A stretch of DNA of 64,000 nucleotides, from positions 1 through 64,000 of the forward strand of contig RFFU01000040.1 of the NCBI GenBank assembly GCA_003697085.1. The letters run 5' to 3'. Of this stretch, positions 1-8,625 are shown one piece after another. The translations under genes were made by a program, and so were the position numbers. The stretch's first letter is position 1. Each line of letters opens with the position of its first letter. The notes below the pieces were generated by a model. It was not told the DNA's origin, made no database searches, and was given only the letters and a program-made list of their open reading frames with translations. The DNA comes from Candidatus Hydrogenedentota bacterium (GTDB taxonomy: Bacteria > UBA8481 > J006).

Positions 1-115
1 CCCCTTTTTCGGCATACACCGTCGCAGGAGAGCGCGGGGTCTCCGATCTCCGCCCTTATCGTTTGGGACCGAAAGGACTGGACAAACGCGGTCCCCTTTG
101 GATTAAATCCTCTCT

Positions 116-682
116 ATGTCCCTCTCAGATGATCTTACGGAAAGCATCGACGAACATGCCGATTATCTCTTTCGCTACGCCGTGATGCGGGTGCGAGATC
201 CCGACGTGGCCCGGGATCTGGTTCAGGAGACCTTTCTCGCGGCGTTGGAAAAGAAGGCCTCGTTTTCCGGGAAATCGAGTCTTCGGACGTGGCTGACCGG
301 AATTCTGAATCACAAAGTCATCGATTACTTCCGCGGGCAGAAGCGTGAGAGTGTGGGGCGTGAGGAGAACACGACGGAGAAGATTTTGGACGAGGTTTTC
401 GACGAACAGGGAGGGTGGCGAAAGGCTCCCTCACCGTGGACGAAGTCACCCGAGGAACTTATCGAGACGACGGAGTTCCGGCGGGTCTTCCTCGAATGCC
501 TCGAACGGCTTCCCGACAATCTTTTTTCCGTTTACACTTTACGGGAAGCGGACGGGTTGGAGACGGAGGAAATCTGTAAGGAGCTTCAGATCACGCCGAC
601 AAACCTTTGGGTGATGCTTCATCGGGCACGCGGCCAATTACGCCGCTGTCTGGAACGAAACTGGTTCGAGAAGGACAGATGA
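116..682 (+). CDS. ECF-type RNA polymerase sigma factor (RpoE-like)
   Basis: 188 residues, the usual size of a group 4 (ECF) sigma factor. Region 2 covers about residues 17-80, with the RDLVQETFLAALEK core-binding helix and an RTWLTGILNHKVIDYFR -10 recognition segment. Region 4 covers about 127-184, with LETEEICKELQIT as its helix-turn-helix and a WVMLHRARGQLRRCLE recognition helix. The domains and length make the family assignment firm. The linker (about 80-125) is long and charged, as in the RpoE-like subgroup described by TIGR02943; that subgroup is inferred from memory. The next gene encodes a small zinc-finger protein of the anti-sigma type, so the two probably form a regulatory pair. 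No target promoter can be deduced. Confidence 0.9.
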   Translation: MSLSDDLTESIDEHADYLFRYAVMRVRDPDVARDLVQETFLAALEKKASFSGKSSLRTWLTGILNHKVIDYFRGQKRESVGREENTTEKILDEVFDEQGGWRKAPSPWTKSPEELIETTEFRRVFLECLERLPDNLFSVYTLREADGLETEEICKELQITPTNLWVMLHRARGQLRRCLERNWFEKDR

Positions 683-749
683 GAGAGAGAAGGCCAGACG
701 GAAAGAGAGTGCGAATAAGGCGAAGGGGAGGGGGGAAGAGGTGAGGTTA

Positions 750-1019
750 ATGATTTCCTGCCGGGAGGCCTCGCGTTTGGCCTCCGAATCACTCGACCGG
801 CGGCTTCGACCGGCGGAGCAAGTGGAGTTGCGGTTGCATCTTTTGATGTGTCGCCTTTGCCGAGCGGCCTTCGAGCAGTTGAAGATATTGCGGGAGGTCG
901 GGCGGAGGTTCTTTTCTCGAGGACCGTTCGAGGAGGACCTTCCGGACGTGCATTTGGAGGAGGAGGAGAAGGAAAGAATCAAGGCTGTCTTGCGGGCGAA
1001 CGCTTCTTCCTGTTCCTGA
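750..1019 (+). CDS. small zf-HC2-type zinc-finger protein, probable anti-sigma factor
   Basis: 89 residues. Cys4, His30, Cys34 and Cys37 give the C-x25-H-x3-C-x2-C pattern of the putative zinc-finger (zf-HC2) fold of anti-sigma factors. There is no membrane segment, so it would act as a soluble, possibly redox- or metal-sensing regulator of the sigma factor encoded 67 bp upstream. The ATG at 750 is preferred because GAGGTGA lies 5-6 bases before it; a GTG at 741 is the alternative. The stop overlaps the next start by one base (TGATG), so translation is coupled to the glycosyltransferase gene. The C-terminal half is acidic and has no recognisable domain. Confidence 0.75.
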   Translation: MISCREASRLASESLDRRLRPAEQVELRLHLLMCRLCRAAFEQLKILREVGRRFFSRGPFEEDLPDVHLEEEEKERIKAVLRANASSCS

Positions 1020-2380
1020 TGGAACCGCGGATTCTCGTCTTCACGCGCTATCCCGTTCCCGGCAAAGCGAAGACTCGGCTGATGGACGCGATCGGTCCGG
1101 AGGAAGCGGCGGCGGTCCAGAGGAAGATGACGGAAGCGCTGGTGGCGAGGTTGCGCGGTCTGGAAGGGGTTCGGATCGAGGTCTGGTACACGGGAGCGGA
1201 GGAGGGGCCCTTTCGCTGCTGGCTCGGCGACGGGCTCGATTATCATCGCCAAGGTGGAGGGAGTCTGGGACGAAGATTGTTCCAGGCCTTCCGTGCCGGA
1301 GTTCCGGCTCTTGCGGTGGGAGCCGACGTGCCCGGTCTTTCGCGTCATCATATCGAGCGGGCGCTGGAGGACTTGAAATCCGGTCGAAATGTCATTGGTC
1401 CCGCCGAGGACGGCGGCTATTATCTATTGGGGCTTTCGAGCGTGAAAAAGGATTTTTTCGAGGAGATCGCCTGGGGAACGGAGACGGTCTTCCCGGAGAC
1501 GAAGAGGCGGCTCGAGGAATCCGGCGTGCCGCTGACGGTTCTTCCGGAGTTGTCCGACCTCGATCGGCCCGAGGATCTCACGTTGTTGCACCGTGTCTCG
1601 GTCGTGATTCCCGTGAGCCCGAAGGAGTCGGAATGGGAGGAGCGTTTGGAGGAACTCGGCGAGGAACGGGACGCCGAGGTTCTTTTGGTGAGCGGGCGGT
1701 ATCGGCGCCCACCCGACCGCATCCGGGAGAAATATCCGCGCGTCATCTGGCTCTTCGAAGCCGGCTCGCGTGCGGCGAGAATGAATCGCGGTGCGGCCTA
1801 CGCGACGGGGGAGTATCTCTGTTTTCTCCATTCCGACACGCGGCTTCCGGAAAAATTTCAAGAGCGGATACGGAGAGTCTTGACGGAACATCCGGATGCC
1901 CTGGGGGCGTTTCGCCTGGGAATCGATTCGAGGGAGAGGAAGTTTCGCATAACGGAATACGGGGTCGATCTTCGTTCGCGCCTCTTGAGGCTTCCCTACG
2001 GAGACCAGGCGTTCTTCTTGACGCGCCCTCGTTTTTTCGAGTTGGGGGGATTCCGCGATCTTCCGTTTATGGAGGATTTCGATTTTGTGGTGCGGGCCCG
2101 GAAACGCGGTCCCGTGATATTGGATTCGGCAAGAGTGATGACATCGGCACGCCGGTGGAAGCGATTGGGATGGAGCCGTACCTTTCTCGTAAACCAGATC
2201 GTGGTGGCGCGTTACCTATTCGGCGGGGACATAGCGCGACTCCAAAGATATTATTGTGACGGAGGGAGTTGCGGTGCGGGAGCCGAAGGTCTTTCCGTCG
2301 TTCCAAATGAGGATTTCTCGATCGGCAGGAGGCCGACTCCGGCGGAGCCTTCGCGGCGGGCGGCGCGTCTGGCGGATTGA
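1019..2380 (+). CDS. fused glycosyltransferase: TIGR04282 (DUF2064) domain plus TIGR04283 GT2 domain
   Basis: 453 residues. Residues 1-190 match the DUF2064/TIGR04282 type: RILVFTRYPVPGKAKTRL at the N terminus (nucleotide-binding loop) and PAEDGGYYLLGL near 130. From about residue 193 (RVSVVIPV) a second GT-A fold of the TIGR04283 type follows, with GAAYATGEYLCFLHSDTRLP carrying the DxD-like site and LPYGDQAFFL and FMEDFDFVVR downstream. These two families are usually separate neighbouring genes; here one reading frame spans both with no stop. The ATG at 1019 overlaps the anti-sigma stop by one base. The pair is predicted to glycosylate an unknown acceptor; the substrate cannot be read from sequence. 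Confidence 0.85.
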   Translation: MEPRILVFTRYPVPGKAKTRLMDAIGPEEAAAVQRKMTEALVARLRGLEGVRIEVWYTGAEEGPFRCWLGDGLDYHRQGGGSLGRRLFQAFRAGVPALAVGADVPGLSRHHIERALEDLKSGRNVIGPAEDGGYYLLGLSSVKKDFFEEIAWGTETVFPETKRRLEESGVPLTVLPELSDLDRPEDLTLLHRVSVVIPVSPKESEWEERLEELGEERDAEVLLVSGRYRRPPDRIREKYPRVIWLFEAGSRAARMNRGAAYATGEYLCFLHSDTRLPEKFQERIRRVLTEHPDALGAFRLGIDSRERKFRITEYGVDLRSRLLRLPYGDQAFFLTRPRFFELGGFRDLPFMEDFDFVVRARKRGPVILDSARVMTSARRWKRLGWSRTFLVNQIVVARYLFGGDIARLQRYYCDGGSCGAGAEGLSVVPNEDFSIGRRPTPAEPSRRAARLAD

Positions 2381-2411
2381 CGGCCGCCGAGACGTTGGCC
2401 CCCCGGTTGAT

Positions 2412-3908
2412 TCATCTTCCCCAACCTCCACCGCCGGGGGTCTCGATTCGAATTCGATCGCCGGGGCGAAGATGAGCCGTTTCCCGAAAAGGCTCTTCGC
2501 TTCCGTCGAAACGAATGAGGATGTCGCGGCCGGGAAGCCCTGATTCTCCACCGGCGGCTCCCGGCGGAGCGGTTCGGCGTCTGGTGGCGACGAGGCCGGC
2601 GGTGCATTCTTCCCGTACCTCGATCTCACGGATCAAGCCGTCTCCTCCGCGGTGTCGGCCGCGCCCTCCCGAACCGCGGCGGATTTCGTTCCGCACGAGG
2701 CGAAGAGGATAACAAGCCGCCAGTTCCTCGGCCGGAGTATTGAGCGTATTGGTCATATGAGACTGAATCGCGGAAGCCCCGGGTCCTTCCGGGGCCCCTC
2801 CCGCTCCGCCTCCGATCGTTTCGTAATACGCCCAGGTATCGGTTCCGATCGTGAGATTATTCATCGTTCCTTGGCTGCAGGCGGGGAAGCGATTCGGGAG
2901 AATCTTTCCGAAGGCTTGCAGGGCGAGATCGACGGCGCGCTGGGAGGTCTCGACGTTTCCGCCTGCGACGGCGGCGGGGAATGTGGCATGAAAGAGCGTT
3001 CCCGGTTCCGCCTCGATCGTGAGGAAGCGGGCGGCGGCGGTCGTGGGAAAACGCGCATCGCCGAAGGCGGATTGGAGAACGTAAAGGATGGCGCTTCGGG
3101 TGACGGAGAAGGGAGCGTTGAGATTTGAATTTTTGGTGGGAGGCGTCGGCGAGAAGGTGAACGTGAAACGGCCGTTACGAAGAGTGAGTCGGAGGCCGAC
3201 GGGGAGGATTTCCTCGCCGTCCTCGAGAAAGTCTTCAACACTCACGCTTTGATCAGGCAAACGGGTGAAAGCCGTTTCAAAGCGGCGGGCCTGCGTTTCG
3301 AGAATCGCTTTCAACATTTCGTCGAGGGGATGATTCCGCTTTTCGAGCGCCTCGAGTCTCTCGAAGCCGGCGTGGAGGGCGGCGGTTTGAGCCTGAAGGT
3401 CGGCGCGGCGTTCCCGCGGGTTCCGGCTCCGCCGCGCGAATTCCTCGAGAAGCGAGTTCGAGAAGCGCGTGGGCGCGATCCGGAATCCTTCCTCCGCAAT
3501 TTCCCTCGTTCCCGCCATCGAGCCGGGATGGAGTCCTCCGACATCGGCGTGATGGGCGCGGACGGCGAGCCAAAGTCCCGCCTTCGCACGCGCCGCCAAC
3601 GTGATGTCGGGAAGATGGGTTCCTCCCGCGAAGGGGTCGTTGAGGATCAGAATTTCGCGCTCATCCGGCTCGAGCGCGCGGCAGGCTGCAACCGCAGTAT
3701 CGATCGAGCCGAGGTGGACGGGGATGTGCGCCGCTTGCGCCGCCACTTCGAGGCCGTGCTCCGTTTCGATCAATAACGCGCAGGAATAATCTCTTCGTGT
3801 CTTGATGTTGGGCGAATCCGCCGCTCGCCGCAGTCGGTTCCCCATCTCCTCGCAGATTCCCGCCGCAATCTCGGCGTAAATCTCCATCCGTGCTTCCGAG
3901 ACGATCAC
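2412..3908 (-). CDS. hyuB: hydantoinase B/oxoprolinase family subunit (HyuB-like)
   Basis: 498 residues from a GTG start that overlaps the hyuA stop (GTGA); an ATG at 3887 with GGAAG upstream is the alternative. The GTG gives the N-terminal length expected before the conserved [17 protein letters not shown] block. Other family blocks are [49 protein letters not shown] and [20 protein letters not shown]. The family acts with HyuA in ATP-dependent opening of cyclic imides such as hydantoin or 5-oxoproline, or in ketone carboxylation. The substrate here is unknown. Cytoplasmic, with no signal peptide. It ends 31 bp from the converging glycosyltransferase gene. Confidence 0.9.
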   Translation of the reverse strand: MIVSEARMEIYAEIAAGICEEMGNRLRRAADSPNIKTRRDYSCALLIETEHGLEVAAQAAHIPVHLGSIDTAVAACRALEPDEREILILNDPFAGGTHLPDITLAARAKAGLWLAVRAHHADVGGLHPGSMAGTREIAEEGFRIAPTRFSNSLLEEFARRSRNPRERRADLQAQTAALHAGFERLEALEKRNHPLDEMLKAILETQARRFETAFTRLPDQSVSVEDFLEDGEEILPVGLRLTLRNGRFTFTFSPTPPTKNSNLNAPFSVTRSAILYVLQSAFGDARFPTTAAARFLTIEAEPGTLFHATFPAAVAGGNVETSQRAVDLALQAFGKILPNRFPACSQGTMNNLTIGTDTWAYYETIGGGAGGAPEGPGASAIQSHMTNTLNTPAEELAACYPLRLVRNEIRRGSGGRGRHRGGDGLIREIEVREECTAGLVATRRRTAPPGAAGGESGLPGRDILIRFDGSEEPFRETAHLRPGDRIRIETPGGGGWGR

Positions 3909-5842
3909 GAATCGATCCTTTCGAGCCGGAGGTCGTTCCCCCAGAGGCCTCGGACCGAGATCGCCGTCCAATTCTCAGCGACGAAGACGGTGGTGTCGGA
4001 GGCGAGAATGACGGCGGGGCCGGGGACGGGACCGGCGATTTCGCCCCAGTCGTAAACCGGATACGCGATGTCATCGGAGAGGTCTCGAATTCGGCTTGCT
4101 TCGACGTCCTTTTCGATCGAAAAGCGCGGCGGTGCGGCCCCCTCGGCCTCCAGAAGAATGTCCTGAATGACAATCGGATCTTGACGGCGGTAACCGTGGA
4201 GCATTTCGTGAAGACGATGAAAAACGGATTCCGGCCCGGTCGATTCGTTCCAGGGAACAGGTATGGTACTCGATTGTCCGCGATAGCGGCAGAAGGCCGT
4301 TTTGCGGAATGTGGTTTCGGGGATCGGGCCGAGGTCGGAGAGGACGCGGCGTTCGAGGGATTTCCAGGGAAGGATCCCGGGATTGCGAACGGCATCGTTC
4401 CAGGAAACGAGGACGGATTTCCGTGCGAGGGAGCGAGGAGGAGCGGAGAGCATTCCAAGGGCGGAGAGGACGCCGGCTCCTTGCGGGATCAGGACCGTGC
4501 GGCAGCCGAGGGCGTCGGCGAGCGTGCAGGAATGAAGCGGTCCCGCGCCGCCGAACGGGATCAATACGGCTTCCGCCGGATCGTAACCGGCCTCGACGGC
4601 GACGGCTCGGCAGGCACGGCTCATTCTTGCTTCGATCACCTCGAGCGCGATCGCGGCGGTTTCCTTCGGATTGAGTCCGAGAGGATGTCCGACCTTTGCC
4701 AGGGCGTTCTCGGAGAGTTCTCGTGAGAGCGTGAGACCGCCGGGGAGGCGGAGGCGCGGTATGTGTCCGAGAAGGAGGTGGCAGTCGGTGACGGTCGGCG
4801 GACCGCTTCGGCCGTAGCAAGCCGGGCCGGGATCCGCTCCCGCGGATTCCGGACCGACGCGGATGGTACCGTCTTGGTTCCGGATAATGCTTCCCCCTCC
4901 GGCACCGATCGTCTCAACTCCGACACGTGTTCCTCCGACGAACCACCCTCCGACGGAGAGGGCGTCCCGGAGGGAGGTTCGTCCCTTCTCGATCAGGCAG
5001 AGGTCCGTGCTCGTGCCGCCCATATCGAAGGCGAGCGCGGTCGTGAGTTGATGATGGCGCGATACGGCCGCGGCGCCCGCCGCTCCGCCCGCGGGACCGG
5101 AAAGAAGGGTGCGTACTGGAAAGTCCGCCGCGGATTTCGGCCGGATGACACCGCCGTGAGAGGCGAGGATCGAGAAGCGTTTGGGTGAGGCGATCTCCCG
5201 TAAGTGACGGGCGAGTTTCGAAAAGAAGGGACGGATTCGAGGAATCAACATCGCATTGATAACCGTTGTCATCGCCCGCTCGTACTCGTTCTGGACGGGC
5301 AGGACTTCGGAGGAAAGAACGATGGGACAGGTGAGTGGGAGAGAAGCGCGTAGGGCACATTCCACGGAATCGTCGAGGTGAGAGAAGAGGAGGCAGACGG
5401 CAAGGGATTCGAGATCGGGCGGAAGGCGCTTTCGGAGGGCGGCGATGTTTTCGGCGGCGAGGGTGTGACGGAAAGAATCAGAAACGGGGGGTATGTTGAA
5501 TTCAAGGACCAAGTCGGGGGGGAGGGGAGGTTCGATCGGGCGCGGATGGAAATCGTAGAGCGCGGGGCGTTGCTGGCGACCGATCGAGAGCAGATCACGG
5601 AAGCCGCGGTTGGTAACGAGCGCGGTTCTTGCCAGCGAACGGGTGAGGACGGCGTTGGTGGCGACCGTCGTTCCGTAACGGATGTCGCTTCTCGAAGGGA
5701 GGCTTTCCGCGATGGCAAGGACGGGTTTTTCGGGAGCGTGAGGTTGAGAGGGGATTTTTGAAAGGTGCGCGGTTTTGTCCGGGCCGACGGAGACGACGTC
5801 GGTGAAGGTACCGCCGGTATCGATTCCCGTGATCGTGGTCAT
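3905..5842 (-). CDS. hyuA: hydantoinase/oxoprolinase ATP-binding subunit (HyuA-like)
   Basis: 645 residues. The start at 5842 is chosen because the protein then begins MTTITGIDTGGTFTDVV, the sugar-kinase-like phosphate loop at the N terminus of HyuA proteins; upstream in-frame codons do not resemble the family. Residues 1-170 are the Hydant_A_N domain (GTTVATNAVLTR, ALVTNRGFRDLLSIGRQ). The main domain includes LLSGPAGGAAGAAAV, ALAFDMGGTSTDLCLIEKG, GAGGGSIIR and LIPFGGAGPLHSCTLADALG. The C-terminal part is shorter than in fused oxoprolinases. It forms a two-gene operon with hyuB downstream (4-base overlap) and is divergent from the flagellar operon. The specific substrate is not predictable. 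Confidence 0.92.
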   Translation of the reverse strand: MTTITGIDTGGTFTDVVSVGPDKTAHLSKIPSQPHAPEKPVLAIAESLPSRSDIRYGTTVATNAVLTRSLARTALVTNRGFRDLLSIGRQQRPALYDFHPRPIEPPLPPDLVLEFNIPPVSDSFRHTLAAENIAALRKRLPPDLESLAVCLLFSHLDDSVECALRASLPLTCPIVLSSEVLPVQNEYERAMTTVINAMLIPRIRPFFSKLARHLREIASPKRFSILASHGGVIRPKSAADFPVRTLLSGPAGGAAGAAAVSRHHQLTTALAFDMGGTSTDLCLIEKGRTSLRDALSVGGWFVGGTRVGVETIGAGGGSIIRNQDGTIRVGPESAGADPGPACYGRSGPPTVTDCHLLLGHIPRLRLPGGLTLSRELSENALAKVGHPLGLNPKETAAIALEVIEARMSRACRAVAVEAGYDPAEAVLIPFGGAGPLHSCTLADALGCRTVLIPQGAGVLSALGMLSAPPRSLARKSVLVSWNDAVRNPGILPWKSLERRVLSDLGPIPETTFRKTAFCRYRGQSSTIPVPWNESTGPESVFHRLHEMLHGYRRQDPIVIQDILLEAEGAAPPRFSIEKDVEASRIRDLSDDIAYPVYDWGEIAGPVPGPAVILASDTTVFVAENWTAISVRGLWGNDLRLERIDS

Positions 5843-5924
5843 AGAAGGTACGGTATGAAGAACGGAGGAGTGAATCAAGCCGATGCAGCGCGTTTGGGGA
5901 GGAAGCGGGGGATTAGCTGGAGCG

Positions 5925-6205
5925 CGGACTTTCTTGTCTGCAGATTGCCGATCCACCCGTGGTGTCATTCCGGGGAGGCCGGAGGCCGACAAGGAATCCC
6001 CCAGAAGTGTTAGCGCCCGCGTTATTCTCCCTCACCGGTGCAGGGACCTTCCTGCCGCGACGCATCACAGCGCAGGCAGGGACGGGTGGGGACGAGGGGT
6101 AGGAGATTGCCGCCTCCGCGGGACACCGCGTGGCGGCAATTCCAGGGCTCGAACGCACCTTGGAACGACAAGGGGTTCGTCCTGGGAGGCGGAAGGATTT
6201 GTTCA
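5925..6205. repeat. palindrome-rich spacer derived from dispersed repeats
   Basis: This is the roughly 400 bp divergent spacer between hyuA and flbD. I see no gene in it. It holds several imperfect palindromes: CATTCC...GGAATC around 5968-5998 (a layout like the CATTCCGAG...GGAATC dispersed repeats known in several phyla), a CCTGC/GCAGG arm pair near 6050-6080, and a strong hairpin at 6106-6140 with arms ATTGCCGCC and GGCGGCAAT and an inner CCGCG pairing. The pattern suggests decayed mobile spacer repeats; the promoters for both flanking operons must lie here or overlap them. Confidence 0.5.
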
Positions 6206-6238
6206 AGATTGGAAGGAAAAAGGCCGAGAAGAAATACG

Positions 6239-6484
6239 ATGATACGTGTCACGAGGATTAATGATAAGGAGTTCTGGATTGCGAGCGAGCAGATCGAATC
6301 GGTGGAAGCGACACCGGACACAGTGGTGACACTGTTGTCGGGAAAGAAGGTGATCGTCAAAGAAAGTCCGGAGGAGATCCGGCGCCGGATCATCGAGTAC
6401 CGAGGGATGGTGATTCGGGAGGGAGCAAAAGTTGTGGAAAACTCGGGGAAAGAAAGTTCGGGCCCCGAGGAGGGAGACATTTGA
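6239..6484 (+). CDS. flbD: FlbD-family flagellar protein
   Basis: 81 residues. The first 65 match the small FlbD/SwrD family: MIRVTRINDKEFWI, then ESVEATPDTVVTLLSGKK, then a helix EEIRRRIIEYRG. The C-terminal 20 residues are an acidic tail. Start at ATG 6239, after AGAAG. It is the first gene of the long flagellar operon and is followed 83 bp later by motA, the arrangement known from spirochaetes and Bacillus. SwrD in Bacillus raises motor torque; a role in stator or flagellar power here is inferred from that family and from the adjacency to motAB. Confidence 0.85.
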   Translation: MIRVTRINDKEFWIASEQIESVEATPDTVVTLLSGKKVIVKESPEEIRRRIIEYRGMVIREGAKVVENSGKESSGPEEGDI

Positions 6485-6567
6485 CGGGAAGGTGTGAAAG
6501 CGTTTAGTGTAGCGTTGCCTGGCATATTGTAAGGAACGCAGTTGAGATGCAGTAAGGGTGGTTGAAC

Positions 6568-7344
6568 GTGGATCCATTTTACATAGTTTCATTGATCTTC
6601 GGTGTGGGTTCGATCGTTGTGATGACGATCCTATCGGCCCACGGTGACGTCAGGAACTTCATCGACATTGCATCGGTTTTCTGCACCGTCGGAGGAACGA
6701 CGGTCGCGACACTGATTTCCACGCATTACAAGAATTACAAGAAGGTCTGGCAGTTGGCGGTGATCGGAGCGAAGCCGCCGAAGGAGAACCCCCGGGACAT
6801 CATTCCGACTTTGGTTTCGTTCGCGGAGAAGGCGCGGCGGGAGGGGCTTTTGGCTTTGGAGGACAACATCGAGGAATTGGACGACGAATTCCTGAAGAAA
6901 GGGATTCAGTTGGTCGTGGACGGAACGGATCCGGAGTTGGTGAAAGCGATCATGAACACGGAGTTGAACGCGCTGGCGACGCGGCATGAAGCGGCGAACA
7001 AGATTTATCGAGACATGGCGGCGTTGGCTCCGGCCTGGGGAATGATCGGCACGCTGATCGGACTCGTTTTGATGTTGAAAAATCTTTCGGATCCGTCTCA
7101 GATCGGACAGGGCATGGCGACGGCCTTGATCACAACATTTTACGGAGCGGTTCTGGCGAACGGGGTCTTCAGCCCGGTCGCGAACCGTCTGGAGGAATAC
7201 TCGCGGGTGGAGTATACTACGAAAGAGGTGATGATCGAGGGTATGTTATCGATTCAGTCCGGAGACAACCCGCGGATCGTGGAAGAGAAATTGTTGGCGT
7301 TTCTGTCGCCGGCGGAGCGCCGGCAGGCGCGGCAATCGCGCTGA
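6568..7344 (+). CDS. motA: flagellar motor stator protein MotA
   Basis: 258 residues with four membrane segments: about 5-22, 33-50, 147-168 and 180-200. The cytoplasmic loop carries RREGLLALE and, further on, RHEAANKIYRDMAALAPAWGMIGTLIGLV, with the proline and PAWGMIGT signature at the start of TM3. MotA forms the inner-membrane ion channel of the flagellar stator with MotB. GTG 6568 is chosen because AGGGTGG lies 6 bases upstream; the in-frame TTG at 6562 sits directly against that site. The stop shares one base with the motB ATG (TGATG), which implies coupled synthesis. Confidence 0.95.
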   Translation: MDPFYIVSLIFGVGSIVVMTILSAHGDVRNFIDIASVFCTVGGTTVATLISTHYKNYKKVWQLAVIGAKPPKENPRDIIPTLVSFAEKARREGLLALEDNIEELDDEFLKKGIQLVVDGTDPELVKAIMNTELNALATRHEAANKIYRDMAALAPAWGMIGTLIGLVLMLKNLSDPSQIGQGMATALITTFYGAVLANGVFSPVANRLEEYSRVEYTTKEVMIEGMLSIQSGDNPRIVEEKLLAFLSPAERRQARQSR

Positions 7345-8084
7345 TGCCGCCGCCGAAGAAATGTCCGGATCCCGGAGCCCCCGCATGGATGTTGACCTTC
7401 GGCGATATGAACACGCTTCTTTTGACCTTCTTCGTCTTTCTGATCACGACGATGACCGTGGATATCAAGAAATTCAATCTCGTTCTTTCCGCCTTCCAGG
7501 GGGCGATCGGTGTTATGGAGCAAGGAAAGAGCATCAACTTGACGCGGGAAGAACTGATGAACATGGGGCAGAAGACGGAGAGGCTGGGCCAACAAAAACA
7601 GATCGTGCGGCCGACCCAAGAGGTCCAGCAGATTCTCGGGTGGATATCGAAGAACTTCAAGAAGAAGGAAGTGCAGGTCCAGATCACGGAGCGGGGTTTC
7701 AAGATTCTTTTGACGGACGAGGCGATCTTCGAGCGTGGATCGGATCGCCTTACGCCGGACGCGCGGAATCTCGTCGGGCGGATCGCGTACTTCCTGAACA
7801 CGGTCGTGCCGCGCGACAATTTGCGCGTGGAGGGGCACACGGACGACGTGCCGATCGAGGGAGCGCGGGGGTTTCGAAGCAATCTGGTGTTATCGGCGGC
7901 GCGGGCGGCACGGGTTTACGAGGCGTTGGAGAATTTCGGCGTGCGGCCTGAGCGGATGTCGATCGCGGGATACGGAGCAATGCGGCCAGTGAAGCGCCGG
8001 GAGGGGGAGAGCATCGAGGCCTGGCGAGCGCGGAACCGCCGGGTGGAAATCGTGGTTTTATGGAGGCAGGGAGAAAGTGGCTGA
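7344..8084 (+). CDS. motB: flagellar motor stator protein MotB
   Basis: 246 residues. A short N terminus leads to PAWMLTFGDMNTLLLTFFVF; Asp21 in this helix is the conserved ion-binding carboxylate of MotB/PomB. After a plug and linker (about 45-110) the OmpA-like peptidoglycan-binding domain runs from about 112 to 240, with NLRVEGHTDDVPI, NLVLSAARAARV and RNRRVEIVV. It anchors the stator to the cell wall. It overlaps motA by one base and fliL by 8 bases. Whether the coupling ion is H+ or Na+ cannot be decided from the sequence. Confidence 0.95.
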   Translation: MPPPKKCPDPGAPAWMLTFGDMNTLLLTFFVFLITTMTVDIKKFNLVLSAFQGAIGVMEQGKSINLTREELMNMGQKTERLGQQKQIVRPTQEVQQILGWISKNFKKKEVQVQITERGFKILLTDEAIFERGSDRLTPDARNLVGRIAYFLNTVVPRDNLRVEGHTDDVPIEGARGFRSNLVLSAARAARVYEALENFGVRPERMSIAGYGAMRPVKRREGESIEAWRARNRRVEIVVLWRQGESG

Positions 8085-8625
8085 GGAAGAGGCGGTAGAG
8101 GCGCAGGAAAGCACGGCAAAGCGGGAATCGCTTCTGGAGTCGAAGGGGGTCCGCTTGGCTCTGGGGATATTGGCGATCGTCGTTCTGGTTGCCATCGTGG
8201 TAGGGATCGCCTACGTGGTGGCGAAGAAGGTCGGCCTGGACCAACGCTCCACGGGGTCGGTGATCCGGCAAGAAAAGGAAGAGATTCAGCCTCCCCCGGA
8301 GGTGTCCGATCTGGGAACCTTCACCACGGTCCTCTTCGACGAGGGGGGGCGGCCGTACAGTATGAAGATCCACGTGAAGATCGCCGTCAATTCGGATCGT
8401 CCTGATAAGCCGGAGGTGACACGGGAGATTTCCGAACGAAGCGACCAGTTGACGGATGCCGTCTACGAGGTGCTTTCGGCGACGAATCCGAAGAATTTCA
8501 TCGGCGGGCCGAACAAACTCCAGCAGGGGTACAAGGAATTGCGGGCCAGTCTCAAGAAGGCGATCAATTCGCGGATGAAGCACAAGGTCGATGACGTTTT
8601 GCTTGTGGAGCGTGTGATCCAGTGA
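8077..8625 (+). CDS. fliL: flagellar basal-body-associated protein FliL
   Basis: 182 residues: a charged cytoplasmic N terminus (1-25), one membrane helix (about 26-50, GILAIVVLVAIVVGIAYVV) and a periplasmic FliL domain (about 75-182) with the internal repeat typical of the family. FliL surrounds the stator and supports torque. The GTG start at 8077 lies inside the end of motB and has GGGAGA just before it. The stop overlaps the fliM start (GTGA). Confidence 0.88.
   Translation: MAEEEAVEAQESTAKRESLLESKGVRLALGILAIVVLVAIVVGIAYVVAKKVGLDQRSTGSVIRQEKEEIQPPPEVSDLGTFTTVLFDEGGRPYSMKIHVKIAVNSDRPDKPEVTREISERSDQLTDAVYEVLSATNPKNFIGGPNKLQQGYKELRASLKKAINSRMKHKVDDVLLVERVIQ

Noticed and set aside
65-95. GGGACC/GGTCCC inverted pair upstream of the sigma factor gene as an operator or terminator
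   Set aside because: Only six paired bases around a 19-base gap, without a T-run or a known motif.
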